From assembly GCF_024449095.1 (NCBI RefSeq), contig NZ_CP024627.1:620001-684000 (forward strand): a stretch of DNA of 64,000 bases. Reading direction: 5' to 3'. The DNA comes from Vibrio coralliilyticus. GTDB lineage: Bacteria > Pseudomonadota > Gammaproteobacteria > Enterobacterales > Vibrionaceae. The position numbers were made by a program, and so were the translations under genes. Below, in pieces: positions 36,501 through 45,484 of the stretch. The notes under the pieces are model-generated. The model was given only the letters and a program-made list of their open reading frames with translations. It had not been told where the DNA came from and made no database searches. Position 1 is the stretch's first letter. Each line of letters starts with the position of its first letter.

Positions 36501-39499
36501 ATTTTAATCAGAATACAACGTTTTACGATTATGATGGTTTAGGGCGGCTTATTTCTGTTGTTAAACCGAATGATAGCACCTCCATGCCAACGCGATCCTT
36601 TAAATACGGATACCAATCAGAGTTTGAAGACTCACATGTCAACTGGATTGAAACAGAGCAGCGAATTGAAGCTGGAGGAGTTGCGAAGAGAAGTCGATCC
36701 TACTTCGGAGGCTCTGGTGAACTGCTGATGAAGGTCGAAGAGTCAGAAGACGGATTTAGGGTAAACAAGCGTAATGTTTACGATGCGAGAGGAAATGTTG
36801 TTCAAGAATACCTTCCTTATTTCTCTTCAAGCCTTAGCTTTCATAACTGGGAGCATCAAGATCCTATCGAAAGCAGCTTTGATGGGCTTAACCGCTTATT
36901 AACGCAAAGCCTCCCGGCAACAGCGACACAAAGTTCTACTTATACGTCTAGGACATATTACCCCTTGGCACTTTGGGTGCAAGACACAGCACAAACATTA
37001 TCTGGAGGAAAGCACTCAGGGGCTGGAAAGCATATGTATTTCGATGGGTTAGGGAAGCTGCGCTTGATTTCTGAAATAGTTGGTGTTGATGAGTCGGGGG
37101 AGAGAGGAGGTCTTCAAAAGTGGAACACTCAATATGATTTTGACGCGCTAGGCAACTTTACTCGTTTGATTGATGCTTATGGCAATGAACGACACATGGT
37201 GTATGACGGGTTAAACCGGGAGGTGTATGCTAGTGACCCTAACCGAGGAGAGATTTGGCGTCGTTATAATTCCGCTAGCAAGTTGATTACTGAAATCGAT
37301 TCGAGAGGAGTTAAAAGGCTCTATCAATATGATGGTGCAAACAGAATAAGCGCTAAATATTACCGTGCGAACGAGGTTGTACCAAGTAGCCCTTACGAAG
37401 AGCTGTCTTTTGAGCGAATGGGAGCTAAAGAAATTGCTCAGTATCGTTATGATAGTGACGGCGGCCGAAAGGCCAACTTACTTGGACGTTTATCTTCGGT
37501 AAGCAATGAGTCAGGCTCAGTTGCTTATGGTTACGACACTAATGGAAATAGGAATTATATCGCTAAGGAGGTAAAAGCTTTTGGGACAACTTCTAATATT
37601 CATGTAATGCAAAAAGAGTTCAATAGTGCAGGTCAAATAGTTAAAGAAATTTTCCCTGATAATACTTTTCTTAGCTACGCCTTTGGTAAAGGGGGAGAGC
37701 TCATAAAGTTAGGCGGTGTCGCTTCTCAATTGACGTATTCAGCTTCCGGAAAAATAACGTCGATGAAGCTAGAGAATGGGACAACAAGAAGCTTTTCTTA
37801 TGACAATTTAGATCGGTTGATTGAAACTGAAACGTGGAGAGATGAAGACTCCGTTTATCTTCAATCATTACATTATGAATACGATGAAGCGTCTAACATC
37901 ACGTCTATTGAGGACCAAAGAAGTCAGTCGGAAAAGTCGATTATTGCAAAAGAGTTAGGGGAAGCATCTCGCTGGAAGATGCTGGATCAGACACAGTCGA
38001 TTGAGTATGACGATTGGTATCGAATTTATAGCAACCGAAATGTAACTTCTAGCAGACAGTATCGCTTTGACCCTATTGGAAACTTAATCCAGTTATCTGA
38101 ATCCAAACAGGCTACAGGATCAAATGTTGTTCGCAATATGCTTTATGGAGGAGAGGCCTCAGAGATTCCAGGTGTTCACTCAGAGTCCATCAAGTTCAAT
38201 GATAAGAGGCCTGGCCCCAACGCTCTGACTCAAGCAGGTAACCAAAAGTATAGCTATGATGCGATCGGGAACCGAATCAGTTCCGGAGATCATACTCTGG
38301 AATGGGATCATTCTAGCCGTATGATCTCTGCGACTAGCTCAAGTATGAGCGCAAAGTATTCCTATGATCATCATAATCAGCGTACAGCCAAAAAATTTAC
38401 CGATTCGTCGGGAAAAGAGCACATTGTGTTTTATCTATTTCCCAATGTCGAAATTCGAGATGGACGCATATATAAATACGCTCGTATTGAGAATCAAAGA
38501 ATTGCTGTGTCGACTCAGGCTTCAGGAACATTTTCTGCGGATAAATATTTTATTAAGCAACATCAACATTCGACTGAACTGACATTGGACCAAAATGGTG
38601 GCGTGTTAAGCGCTTTAAGTTATCAGCCTTTCGGTGAAGCCAGTGCTGAATTGGGACGTGGTAGTGAAGTTCATTATCGGTACTCAGACAAAGAAAGGGA
38701 TCCTGAGACTGGCCTCGGCTATTTTGAGCAAAGGTATTTGAATACGTCTCACGGGCAATTTATTACTCCCGATCCTGTTTTTTATCACTCAGACCGGTTC
38801 ACCGATCCTCAGCAATGGTCACCATATGCTTACGCTCGCGGCAACCCTATCACGTACCATGATCCTGAAGGTGAGCTTATTGTTCACCTTGGAGCTGTGG
38901 CTCTGGGGGCTGCTATTGGAGGAACCGTTAACGTGGCTATGGATATGCTCGCAGGTAATGAGTTTAGCTGGAATAGTTTTGCAACAGGGGCTATAGCTGG
39001 GGGGGTTGGAGCGATAGGCTTTGGGAGTGGTGCTGCGGCTAAAATGCTTTCAGGTTGTATATCTGGGATAGCGGCAGATACAGTGATAAAAAAAGGGTTT
39101 GTTCTAGAATCGGCCGCAACAGCTTGTGTAATTGGGGTGACCGTCGGCCCTTCTAGTAGTAAAGCGGTAAAAAAAATGTGGAATGACGCTAAGCCTTATG
39201 GGCAATTTTCACAAGGCTCTGTGCCTAATAACCTACAAGGACGTGTAGCGACAGGAATGGTACCTAAACAGGACCCTCATACTGTTGTAAAAGAAGTAGC
39301 AATGAGCACGACACTTTCTACAACATTATCTGCAGTGGTAGCCAGTGGTAATAATGAAACCAGTGACAACAATGGTACAGGCTCTGGTGGAGACAAAAAT
39401 GATAATAGAGCCAGAGGACATAGTACCTCAAATTCTAACGGTGTTGAAAATGTGCAAAGTGATGCGACAGAGTCGTCAGTAAATAAGTCGGAAGAGTAG
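33557..39499 (+). CDS. Secreted SpvB/VCBS/RHS protein, TcB-TcC-like
   Basis: 1980 residues with a signal peptide (about 1-20). The SpvB-type N-terminal domain opens ISLPSGPGTIQGLGEGF and continues to about residue 250. Residues 310-640 hold six VCBS/FG-GAP repeats of the type DINADGLPD, DVDGNGRVD and DINGDNLSD, as in the beta-propeller of TcB. A TcdB-middle-like block (RYYDSFYSPDERRFTGF) follows near 700. RHS/YD repeats run to about 1700, and the RHS core motif GLGYFEQRYLNTSHGQFITP ends at DPEGE (1769-1773). The last about 208 residues are Gly-rich hydrophobic, then a Ser/Asn/Asp-rich tail with no recognisable toxin fold. The layout resembles a fused TcB-TcC cocoon, but with a Sec signal. It lacks a clear ribosome site. 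The island is AT-rich and probably acquired. The first of three genes. Confidence 0.82.
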   Translation: MRRFAVFICTLFYSITVFSSESGVSSNVISLPSGPGTIQGLGEGFKTRLNTGSSTDTLSIQLPKGRNDYSPKLSIQYDSGYGNGILGVGRKLSLPFIQRKTTDGLPSYIDGNDYFVNNDGEDLVAISKDEYRAEIEGKFLRYVKFGNEWNVYLPDGSLWKFGKELDSTISSGEKTFRWYIESMRDANGNLVEFKYTKLDETTAVYLESISYNDGISKVLFEYEIRPDILLSYRSTFSVETRFRIENISTFNYGEKVFSYEFKYDSITDWNSLSRLVKVRKNAGDGSIYGPPTSYTYTSFSIDNPVTKYVPSAKTIPLSSPDTDFIDINADGLPDVINTGASKHTYWLNQGLGDNQDVSFSPMERMGTYTRLKLSDKRVKWADVDGNGRVDILTLTSVSGQSYSLNTSHSWEVSARYGRTGINADSDSAKIVDLNNDRLPDIFTTNSSSSGTVYSHTISINNGNGWDIATTMQMPFGSEGVKLGSPDTFLADINGDNLSDLIHIGRTKMTYFPGKGVNGFGEAINVADFSAIGKQLFDTRSLRLSDVNHDGMVDLIYLNGKTVTLWPNTGYSDDSSEWTYGKGQTIEHDGGFAPTAVKFADIDGDSVSDIVWYRPGKRDKSFSYISLANGVQANLLASIDNGIGLITNISYEPSSSQMKKEEMRGSPWKVVSPISIPVVNSTITIDKSRPKKHRANTLYRYYDSFYSPDERRFTGFLKTEVIEPSTPNTQGLVTKYEFLSGKEQKSLIGKAVSITVSSPDNKVYSQEKFDWDTKTLFSDTFDGRQVTYSHLSKLEKQVIEKGSKEPVTLVWDYEYDNYGNQTREMFWGRLDNKFVDEKETLRTFSSSNSESVDNWQLNRLTEEIVQDGSKKVLSKQQWLFDDETHALSNLGRVTNGNLTSHVQWVNPAYSSERIYTSRYKHDQYGNTIQILDPLYGIEPGHYRSIRFKDGLYPVSEVIQLGGIGLSVSAGFDMTHGVVSHYTDFNQNTTFYDYDGLGRLISVVKPNDSTSMPTRSFKYGYQSEFEDSHVNWIETEQRIEAGGVAKRSRSYFGGSGELLMKVEESEDGFRVNKRNVYDARGNVVQEYLPYFSSSLSFHNWEHQDPIESSFDGLNRLLTQSLPATATQSSTYTSRTYYPLALWVQDTAQTLSGGKHSGAGKHMYFDGLGKLRLISEIVGVDESGERGGLQKWNTQYDFDALGNFTRLIDAYGNERHMVYDGLNREVYASDPNRGEIWRRYNSASKLITEIDSRGVKRLYQYDGANRISAKYYRANEVVPSSPYEELSFERMGAKEIAQYRYDSDGGRKANLLGRLSSVSNESGSVAYGYDTNGNRNYIAKEVKAFGTTSNIHVMQKEFNSAGQIVKEIFPDNTFLSYAFGKGGELIKLGGVASQLTYSASGKITSMKLENGTTRSFSYDNLDRLIETETWRDEDSVYLQSLHYEYDEASNITSIEDQRSQSEKSIIAKELGEASRWKMLDQTQSIEYDDWYRIYSNRNVTSSRQYRFDPIGNLIQLSESKQATGSNVVRNMLYGGEASEIPGVHSESIKFNDKRPGPNALTQAGNQKYSYDAIGNRISSGDHTLEWDHSSRMISATSSSMSAKYSYDHHNQRTAKKFTDSSGKEHIVFYLFPNVEIRDGRIYKYARIENQRIAVSTQASGTFSADKYFIKQHQHSTELTLDQNGGVLSALSYQPFGEASAELGRGSEVHYRYSDKERDPETGLGYFEQRYLNTSHGQFITPDPVFYHSDRFTDPQQWSPYAYARGNPITYHDPEGELIVHLGAVALGAAIGGTVNVAMDMLAGNEFSWNSFATGAIAGGVGAIGFGSGAAAKMLSGCISGIAADTVIKKGFVLESAATACVIGVTVGPSSSKAVKKMWNDAKPYGQFSQGSVPNNLQGRVATGMVPKQDPHTVVKEVAMSTTLSTTLSAVVASGNNETSDNNGTGSGGDKNDNRARGHSTSNSNGVENVQSDATESSVNKSEE

Positions 39500-39501
39500 T
39501 G

Positions 39502-40026
39502 ATGAGATTGATTATACAGAGAACTCTATGGCTTGGTGCGCTATTGTTTTTATTGTTTTTATTGTGGCACCTATTTTATTTTGACGTAGATGGATACTGT
39601 CAGGCAATAAAATATGAGATGTATTTTAGTGCTAGTGTTGAAAATCATTTATGTCAATCGATAGAAAAAATACATGTGGCAGTTTTTATTTCTAGTTTTA
39701 TTGTATTTCCACTGTGTCTAGTCATAGGCTGGTATGACAATTGCTTTTTACCCAAGGATATCAGTAAGTCAAAAATAATAATGGTTTTCATAGCTGCTTT
39801 GGTGTTTTTATCTCTTAGTCTTATTTTATTTTCAATTTATGACTCATTTGTCTACCTAAGAGAGGTCAATAGTATTTGGCATTCTAGAAATAGTGAGGAT
39901 GCGGATTACTTTGACTTGATAATTTCTTCTTGCGCATTGAATTTACTTTTTGGTGTTGGGATTATTAAGTCTCTAAAAGATGAATATGAATATAAGAAAC
40001 ATAACAGAATGAATGATTGGTTATAA
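39502..40026 (+). CDS. Four-helix membrane protein, unknown, in the Tc-like island
   Basis: 174 residues from the ATG at 39502 (a GTG at 39499 is also in frame). The ATG lies 2 bases after the stop of the RHS gene, with GAAGAG just upstream, so it is probably translationally coupled. About four hydrophobic helices lie near residues 5-25, 56-76, 91-114 and 141-160. No family is recognised. Its position directly behind an RHS gene could mean an immunity or secretion-accessory protein, but nothing in the sequence shows this. It is AT-rich like its neighbours. Confidence 0.65.
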   Translation: MRLIIQRTLWLGALLFLLFLLWHLFYFDVDGYCQAIKYEMYFSASVENHLCQSIEKIHVAVFISSFIVFPLCLVIGWYDNCFLPKDISKSKIIMVFIAALVFLSLSLILFSIYDSFVYLREVNSIWHSRNSEDADYFDLIISSCALNLLFGVGIIKSLKDEYEYKKHNRMNDWL

Positions 40027-40064
40027 TGCCAATTTGTCTATAACTCAAAAGTAAAAGATAAAAA

Positions 40065-43000
40065 ATGAATTATACTAAACAAAGTTTGGTAGGGCTTTTT
40101 ATGCTCTTAATAATGTTATCTACCAGGTCATATGCTTCTGACACTATCGAGGAGTCGTATCCATTTGGTGATGAATTTATTTATTATACGTGCCCTGATG
40201 GTTTTGATAAAAAAGGAAATAACTGTGAGAGAGAGGTATTTGAACCTATATCACTAAAATGTGAAGATGGTTTTTCATTGAGTGCTGATAAGCAAAGATG
40301 TACCAAAATAGTGACACAAGCTCTAAGTTATTCTTGTCCTTCAGGTTTTAAAAATAATAAGAATAATTGCAAAAAATTGACTATAGAAAAGGATTATCGA
40401 GCCCCACTTGTTAGACGTCAGAATAGTCGTAATAGGGACTGGGTTGAGTATAATTATAAAAACGGCCGTGCGTCAGTGGTTCATATATATGGGACATATC
40501 AAAAAGTATATTGGAAAGGGAGTCTCATCTATAGTGGTGGGCTTGCTGGGCTTCCACACAACCACGGTGGTTGGGAGTACACTGCGGGCCGCGAGATGAA
40601 GCGGTTCGAGGGTAAACCTCAATATGAGATTATCCGAACGAAAGTTGTATATTCTTCTCGTTTAGAGCATTGCCCTAGTGGTTATACTAAACAAGGAGGT
40701 ATATGTGCTAGGCAGGTATCAAAAGAGCCTATTGAGTTCTGTGTACAAGGTATAAAAAATGATACTACTTGCACAATAAACTTGACCCAAACACCCAAAA
40801 AGAACTCTCCTATTCAGGATGTTATGTCAACATTATATCCTGAATATTCTAGTAACCCAGAGGTTAAAGGTGCAGCAGCATTTCGTTATCTAGAACGAAT
40901 GTATACCTTAGATCCTGAAACTGGGGATATTATTTCTGCTTTATCAAACAATGAGAAGGTATCAAGTTATAGTGATTTGTGGGGCGCTGTAGAGAAAGAC
41001 AAAGCTGATAATGCTATTGAAGTTCTAGAAGGTTTCTCATCACTTAGGCCAGATCTGGCTTACCTAGAATCAGCGCTAATAGATGTTTACTATGATAGAG
41101 CTGCGGCTGATTATATTCTCGCGAATCGCTCAATCGATGAATCCAGAATACGTTGGATTGAGCAATCAAGTCTTTCTGATATTGAGTTGAGCCGCCAAGA
41201 AGCGGTCGATATTCTTCAGCGAACATTAGTCGAATACTGGAGTCTGGTTGAGAATCATACACAAGCATTTATCACCGCAGTTCCTGAGCGCGATTTGCAA
41301 AGTGCGATTTATTTAAATGAGGAAGGCCAACACTCGCCAGTTTATGAGGGAGAGCCCTTAGTAGTTGGCTACAAAGATGTGCTTCTTGTTTATCAAGTGA
41401 TGAATAAGCTGCTAGAGCAGCAATCTTATTTGAGTAAGGTTAAAGCTATATATGCGGGTTCTAGTGAGCAAAAAGTCCAATTAGCGAACGAAGCGCAAAC
41501 TGTACTCGAACTGGTTTTAAATAAGGAATCTCAGTTAAGTGCACTATTGGAGAATCATAGCCAAACACATTTCATGCTGTCGTCAGAAAAGGCTAAGCTT
41601 GAAAGTTATTCGCAGCAGCTTAAAGCAATAATTCAATGGTTAAGAGGTAATGGCAACTATTTGGGGCTTCCAGATGATTTTGTCTTACTGTTACAGGGGT
41701 ACAAGCCACAAGGTAGCGTTGTTCATGATTCATTTGACGCGATAGAAATGATGCTTGAGGGACAATATGGGCTAGTCACAACAGCTCAGCAAGCACTCAT
41801 TAAAGCACAGGAAGCACGTGCTAACTACAAATATCAGAGAGATATATTCAGACAAACATTTTCTAAAGAACAACGTGTATTGAATGATAGATTGTTTGCG
41901 CTTCTCGGATGTACTCTAGAAAAAGGTGATTCTCGTTCGTGTGATTCGCAATCTCAGTCGAACCGAAAAGGTAGTTTGATTGCTCAGCAACAGGTGAGCA
42001 TAGAGGCAGCGAAGTTAGCTGTGCAGAGAGCCGAAGCGGCGCATAAATCCATCTCTGAGAATATTTCAATTGAATTAGAAAGAATTGAAAAAGAAAAGCA
42101 GGTTAGTAATGCAGTAGAAAAAATTGCAGTTTTGTTTGGTAGGAATGAACTTCTTCTTAGTAAATTAATTAAAGACAGTCAAACATCTGCAACCAATATG
42201 CATGCGGTTATTAATTCTGAGAGTACAAAGCAATCTTTAGAGACTCTAAAAGGATTCGTGAATAGCTCAGGTCAAATTGACATGCCTGTTTTGCTGGCGG
42301 CGCTAGAAGATTTAAAATCAAATCTAAAAAGCATGCCAGCTGATCGATCAGATAATTATACTCAGACTTTAGCTGTTCTTGAGCGTGCTGCGATTAGGGG
42401 CTTAGAGCGTGGGCTTTTAGACCTAAATTCTGAAGCTAGAATCAAAGCACTTACCTTGGAGTTAGAAACGACAAAAGTAGATATTGCTAAATCTCTTGTT
42501 TATCTGGAACAAGAAGTAGAAAGATTGATAGGTTTTAGCTCTGAAGCTCGTCGCTTAATTGCTCAGTTGAATCAGAATGAGGTGCGCCAAGCTGAAAGGT
42601 ATTATGCAGACCCACTTCATTATAGTGATCTGACTGCTGAGACACTGCGAGCTGAGTTGTACTTTGTAGAGCTACAAGAGTGGCTTTTCTATGCCGTTCA
42701 GGCATTGGAATATAAATGGCAAGAACCTTTTTACGATCGAACTAGGGGGTTCGATAAAGACTCGGTGTTTGAGATTCAGGATATTCAGCAACTTGTCGAT
42801 TACTTTGCTTCTCTGAAGCGCTTCGATGACGTGAGAAATTTTAGAGCAACTCAAGAAGCGACCGATACCGTATCGTTGAAAAAGCATATCTTTGGGTACG
42901 TTGATACTCTGAGAGGAAAGACAATGTGGTACCCATCGCCTGATGGAACAGGAGAAATGCTTACTGCTGACGAGGCTTTTAAAGCTAAACTACAGCAGCT

Positions 43001-43622
43001 TTCTAGACGAGTCGGGACCGATTATTGGTTTACGGCTGAGTTTAGTACAGTTAAAGAGCTACCTAGGACCAATTTCTTCCAAGGGCCGGTTGTAGCAGAT
43101 GAAGGAGATCTGACTTGTTTGTTAGATGCTGGTACGTATTTGGATAAGATTGATGCAGTCTCCCTCAACCTAGTTGTAAGCCATGATGTTTCAGGAGAAG
43201 TATCGACACCTGCCTATTTAACCTACGGCGGGAATAACTATATGCGTAGTCGTATACCAGGTGCTCTTACAGACAACGAAGATGGTGTTAAGGATGAGTT
43301 AATTGCTTATTCTGCTCGTTTCTGGGATGTATCCAATGGTGGCTTTTTCGCAAAAGATAGTTACCGCCAGCAGATGAAAGCAAATATTATGCTTAGCTAT
43401 GACAAGAATTCAGAATTGCTAAATCCTACATATTCGTTTAAAGAAAGAAGTGTAGCTGCTTCAGGGTGGAGGCTTTCCGTCAAGTTAAGTGATAGATATG
43501 GCGATATTGTTGATCTAGAAAGTATTGATGATATTGAAATGCGTGTTAAACATCGCTTCCAGTCACGCAATGCTGAAACTTGTGGCGGTGGTGACCTAGG
43601 GCCACTCCTATTACTTAAATAA
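40065..43622 (+). CDS. Large secreted Cys-module/helical protein with TcA-like C-terminus
   Basis: 1185 residues with a signal peptide (about 1-24, ending RSYA). Five Cys modules follow, mostly of the form C-P-x-G-F/Y...C: 43-54, 66-79, 91-102, 203-214 and 226-236. An aromatic/Gly stretch (130-180) interrupts them. Residues about 250-980 are dominated by charged helical sequence with coiled-coil character. The last 150 residues look beta-rich; KIDAVSLNL, SGWRLSVKL and IDDIEMRV followed by SR resemble the order of motifs in the TcB-binding C-terminus of TcA toxins (KVSLSI, WRLEL, ISDVVMHL, SR). It starts 38 bases after the membrane-protein gene. My reading is a shortened TcA-like partner of the SpvB/RHS protein; the family is otherwise unknown. 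Confidence 0.65.
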   Translation: MNYTKQSLVGLFMLLIMLSTRSYASDTIEESYPFGDEFIYYTCPDGFDKKGNNCEREVFEPISLKCEDGFSLSADKQRCTKIVTQALSYSCPSGFKNNKNNCKKLTIEKDYRAPLVRRQNSRNRDWVEYNYKNGRASVVHIYGTYQKVYWKGSLIYSGGLAGLPHNHGGWEYTAGREMKRFEGKPQYEIIRTKVVYSSRLEHCPSGYTKQGGICARQVSKEPIEFCVQGIKNDTTCTINLTQTPKKNSPIQDVMSTLYPEYSSNPEVKGAAAFRYLERMYTLDPETGDIISALSNNEKVSSYSDLWGAVEKDKADNAIEVLEGFSSLRPDLAYLESALIDVYYDRAAADYILANRSIDESRIRWIEQSSLSDIELSRQEAVDILQRTLVEYWSLVENHTQAFITAVPERDLQSAIYLNEEGQHSPVYEGEPLVVGYKDVLLVYQVMNKLLEQQSYLSKVKAIYAGSSEQKVQLANEAQTVLELVLNKESQLSALLENHSQTHFMLSSEKAKLESYSQQLKAIIQWLRGNGNYLGLPDDFVLLLQGYKPQGSVVHDSFDAIEMMLEGQYGLVTTAQQALIKAQEARANYKYQRDIFRQTFSKEQRVLNDRLFALLGCTLEKGDSRSCDSQSQSNRKGSLIAQQQVSIEAAKLAVQRAEAAHKSISENISIELERIEKEKQVSNAVEKIAVLFGRNELLLSKLIKDSQTSATNMHAVINSESTKQSLETLKGFVNSSGQIDMPVLLAALEDLKSNLKSMPADRSDNYTQTLAVLERAAIRGLERGLLDLNSEARIKALTLELETTKVDIAKSLVYLEQEVERLIGFSSEARRLIAQLNQNEVRQAERYYADPLHYSDLTAETLRAELYFVELQEWLFYAVQALEYKWQEPFYDRTRGFDKDSVFEIQDIQQLVDYFASLKRFDDVRNFRATQEATDTVSLKKHIFGYVDTLRGKTMWYPSPDGTGEMLTADEAFKAKLQQLSRRVGTDYWFTAEFSTVKELPRTNFFQGPVVADEGDLTCLLDAGTYLDKIDAVSLNLVVSHDVSGEVSTPAYLTYGGNNYMRSRIPGALTDNEDGVKDELIAYSARFWDVSNGGFFAKDSYRQQMKANIMLSYDKNSELLNPTYSFKERSVAASGWRLSVKLSDRYGDIVDLESIDDIEMRVKHRFQSRNAETCGGGDLGPLLLLK

Positions 43623-43636
43623 TTTGGTAAAGCACA

Positions 43637-43662
43637 GAGCCTCATAATAACTTATGAGGCTC
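43637..43662. terminator. Bidirectional terminator at the right end of the island
   Basis: GAGCCTCATAA (43637-43647), loop TAAC, TTATGAGGCTC (43652-43662), 11-bp stem between two convergent genes; T-rich on the plus side (TTCTTATC). Confidence 0.8.
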
Positions 43663-43671
43663 TTCTTATCA

Positions 43672-44112
43672 TCACTCAACTTCTTCAGGTTCAACTTCTT
43701 CTTGCAGCTCAAGCAGATTAATAGCGATGGCAACAAAGTCACTGTCAGTGATGATACCGACTAACTGGCCTTTTTCTACCACAGGCAAACAGCCAACCTT
43801 GTGTTTTTGCATGTAGATGGCGCTTTCTTTCAACCCAGCTTGAGGAGAAACTGTCATGACACCGGTTTTCATTACTTCATACAGTGGTGTGTTTAAGGTG
43901 TATGACTGATTTTCGGGAATTTTTTGTAAACTTGATTCTTGTGCGGCCAACACGTCACGTTGAGAAACCACGCCCAGTAATTGCTGATTAGCATCGACGA
44001 TGGGGACGTGGCGAATATCTAGTGCTTCCATGGTATGTTTTGCGTCGGCAAGTTGGTGCGAGCGCAGTAACGTATGAGGGGTGCGCGTCATCATATCTTC
44101 GACTTTTATCAT
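43672..44112 (-). CDS. CBS-domain pair protein
   Basis: 146 residues from the ATG at 44112, chosen for its AGGAGG site; the frame extends upstream without conserved sequence. It contains two CBS repeats and little else: VEDMMTRTPHTL to VVSQRDVLAAQ (about 3-65) and VMKTGVMTVSP to VGIITDSDFVAIAI (about 78-135). CBS pairs bind adenine nucleotides and act as energy sensors. No enzyme domain is fused, so its target is unknown. The C-terminus is Glu-rich. Confidence 0.85.
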   Translation of the reverse strand: MIKVEDMMTRTPHTLLRSHQLADAKHTMEALDIRHVPIVDANQQLLGVVSQRDVLAAQESSLQKIPENQSYTLNTPLYEVMKTGVMTVSPQAGLKESAIYMQKHKVGCLPVVEKGQLVGIITDSDFVAIAINLLELQEEVEPEEVE

Positions 44113-44431
44113 GGCTGCCTCCTGAGTTATTGTTTTGTTCTCTCTTAATATAGTAACTTTCTGCTCGGCAGTATGAGAGCTGGATAGATTTTCATTCCGA
44201 TAACCTTGAAAATAATGTGGCGAATTGTGTACAGAGAATCCAGCCAGATTTACAGCCTTCTTGCTCACTCAAATTAATTCAATACGGATTACAATAATTC
44301 ACACCTCAATCCTTGCTATTGAGCTGGTGGGGAATATACTAGTCGGCTGCGAAAAACTCGTCGTCTGTTTGTGACAGAATCAGTTCGACTTCCATCACGA
44401 CATTAAGAAATCACGACAAAAGATTAGTAAC
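44113..44431. other. Divergent promoter region, CBS gene and queA
   Basis: 319 bases between two divergent genes. No stable hairpin, repeat or known operator was noticed; it should hold the queA promoter. Confidence 0.4.
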
Positions 44432-45484
44432 ATGCAAGTATCCGATTTCCACTTTGACTTACCTGATGAGCTTATTGCTCGTTACCCTCAGCCAGAGCGT
44501 ACTGCTAGCCGCTTGCTTCAACTCGACGGCAACAGCGGTGAACTTAACGATGGCACGTTTATCGATGTGCTTGAGCAAATACAGCCGGGCGATCTCGTGG
44601 TTTTCAATAATACTCGTGTGATTCCAGCGCGTATGTTCGGCCGTAAAGAGTCAGGTGGTAAGCTGGAAGTATTGGTGGAGCGTGTGCTGGATGAAAAAAG
44701 TATTCTGGCTCATGTGCGCTGTTCTAAATCCCCTAAACCGGGCTCAACCATTTTCATTGGTGAGAACGACGAGTACTCAGCACAAATGGTTGCCCGCCAT
44801 GATGCCTTGTTTGAACTGAAATTTAATGCAGAACAAAACGTTTTAGCGGTATTGGAAGAGATTGGCCATATGCCGCTTCCTCCTTATATCGATCGCCCTG
44901 ATGAAGACTCAGATAAAGAGCGTTATCAAACGGTCTACAACGAAAAACCGGGCGCAGTAGCGGCGCCAACAGCTGGTTTGCATTTTGATGAAGCTTTGCT
45001 TGAAAAGATGAAAGCGAAAGGTGCTGAGTTTGCTTATGTGACGCTTCACGTAGGCGCAGGTACATTCCAACCGGTTAAGGTCGACAACATCAACGATCAC
45101 CACATGCACGCAGAGTATGTGGAAGTACCACAAGAAGTGGTCGATGCGATTAAGGCAGCCAAAGCGCGTAATGGTCGAATAATAGCAGTGGGTACAACAT
45201 CGGTTCGCTCACTAGAAAGTGCTGCGCAGGATGCATTGAAAAAAGGCACTGAACTTGCGCCATTTTTTGGTGATACCGAAATTTTTATCTACCCAGGTTA
45301 CGAATATCAATTAGTGGATTGTTTGATCACTAACTTCCACCTGCCAGAATCGACACTGATTATGTTGGTCAGCGCATTTGCAGGTTATGAAAATACCATG
45401 GGTGCCTATAAACACGCCGTAGAGAATAAATACCGTTTCTTCTCGTATGGTGACTCAATGTTTATTAAAAAGAAAACTTTATAA
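44432..45484 (+). CDS. queA: tRNA preQ1(34) S-adenosylmethionine ribosyltransferase-isomerase
   Basis: 350 residues, full length. QueA transfers and rearranges the ribosyl part of S-adenosylmethionine onto preQ1 at position 34 of tRNA, giving epoxyqueuosine. Family blocks are intact: [14 protein letters not shown] at the N-terminus, [34 protein letters not shown] and [11 protein letters not shown]. It is followed by tgt, the enzyme that acts just before it, then by yajC-secD-secF, the standard gamma-proteobacterial order. Confidence 0.96.
   Translation: MQVSDFHFDLPDELIARYPQPERTASRLLQLDGNSGELNDGTFIDVLEQIQPGDLVVFNNTRVIPARMFGRKESGGKLEVLVERVLDEKSILAHVRCSKSPKPGSTIFIGENDEYSAQMVARHDALFELKFNAEQNVLAVLEEIGHMPLPPYIDRPDEDSDKERYQTVYNEKPGAVAAPTAGLHFDEALLEKMKAKGAEFAYVTLHVGAGTFQPVKVDNINDHHMHAEYVEVPQEVVDAIKAAKARNGRIIAVGTTSVRSLESAAQDALKKGTELAPFFGDTEIFIYPGYEYQLVDCLITNFHLPESTLIMLVSAFAGYENTMGAYKHAVENKYRFFSYGDSMFIKKKTL

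Noticed and set aside
33557..39499. SpvB-type ADP-ribosyltransferase activity
   Set aside because: Only the SpvB N-terminal (non-enzymatic) domain is present; no mono-ADP-ribosyltransferase motif was seen at the C-terminus.
41500..42600. Long helical region as a phage tape-measure protein
   Set aside because: A signal peptide and Cys modules precede it, and no phage genes are nearby.
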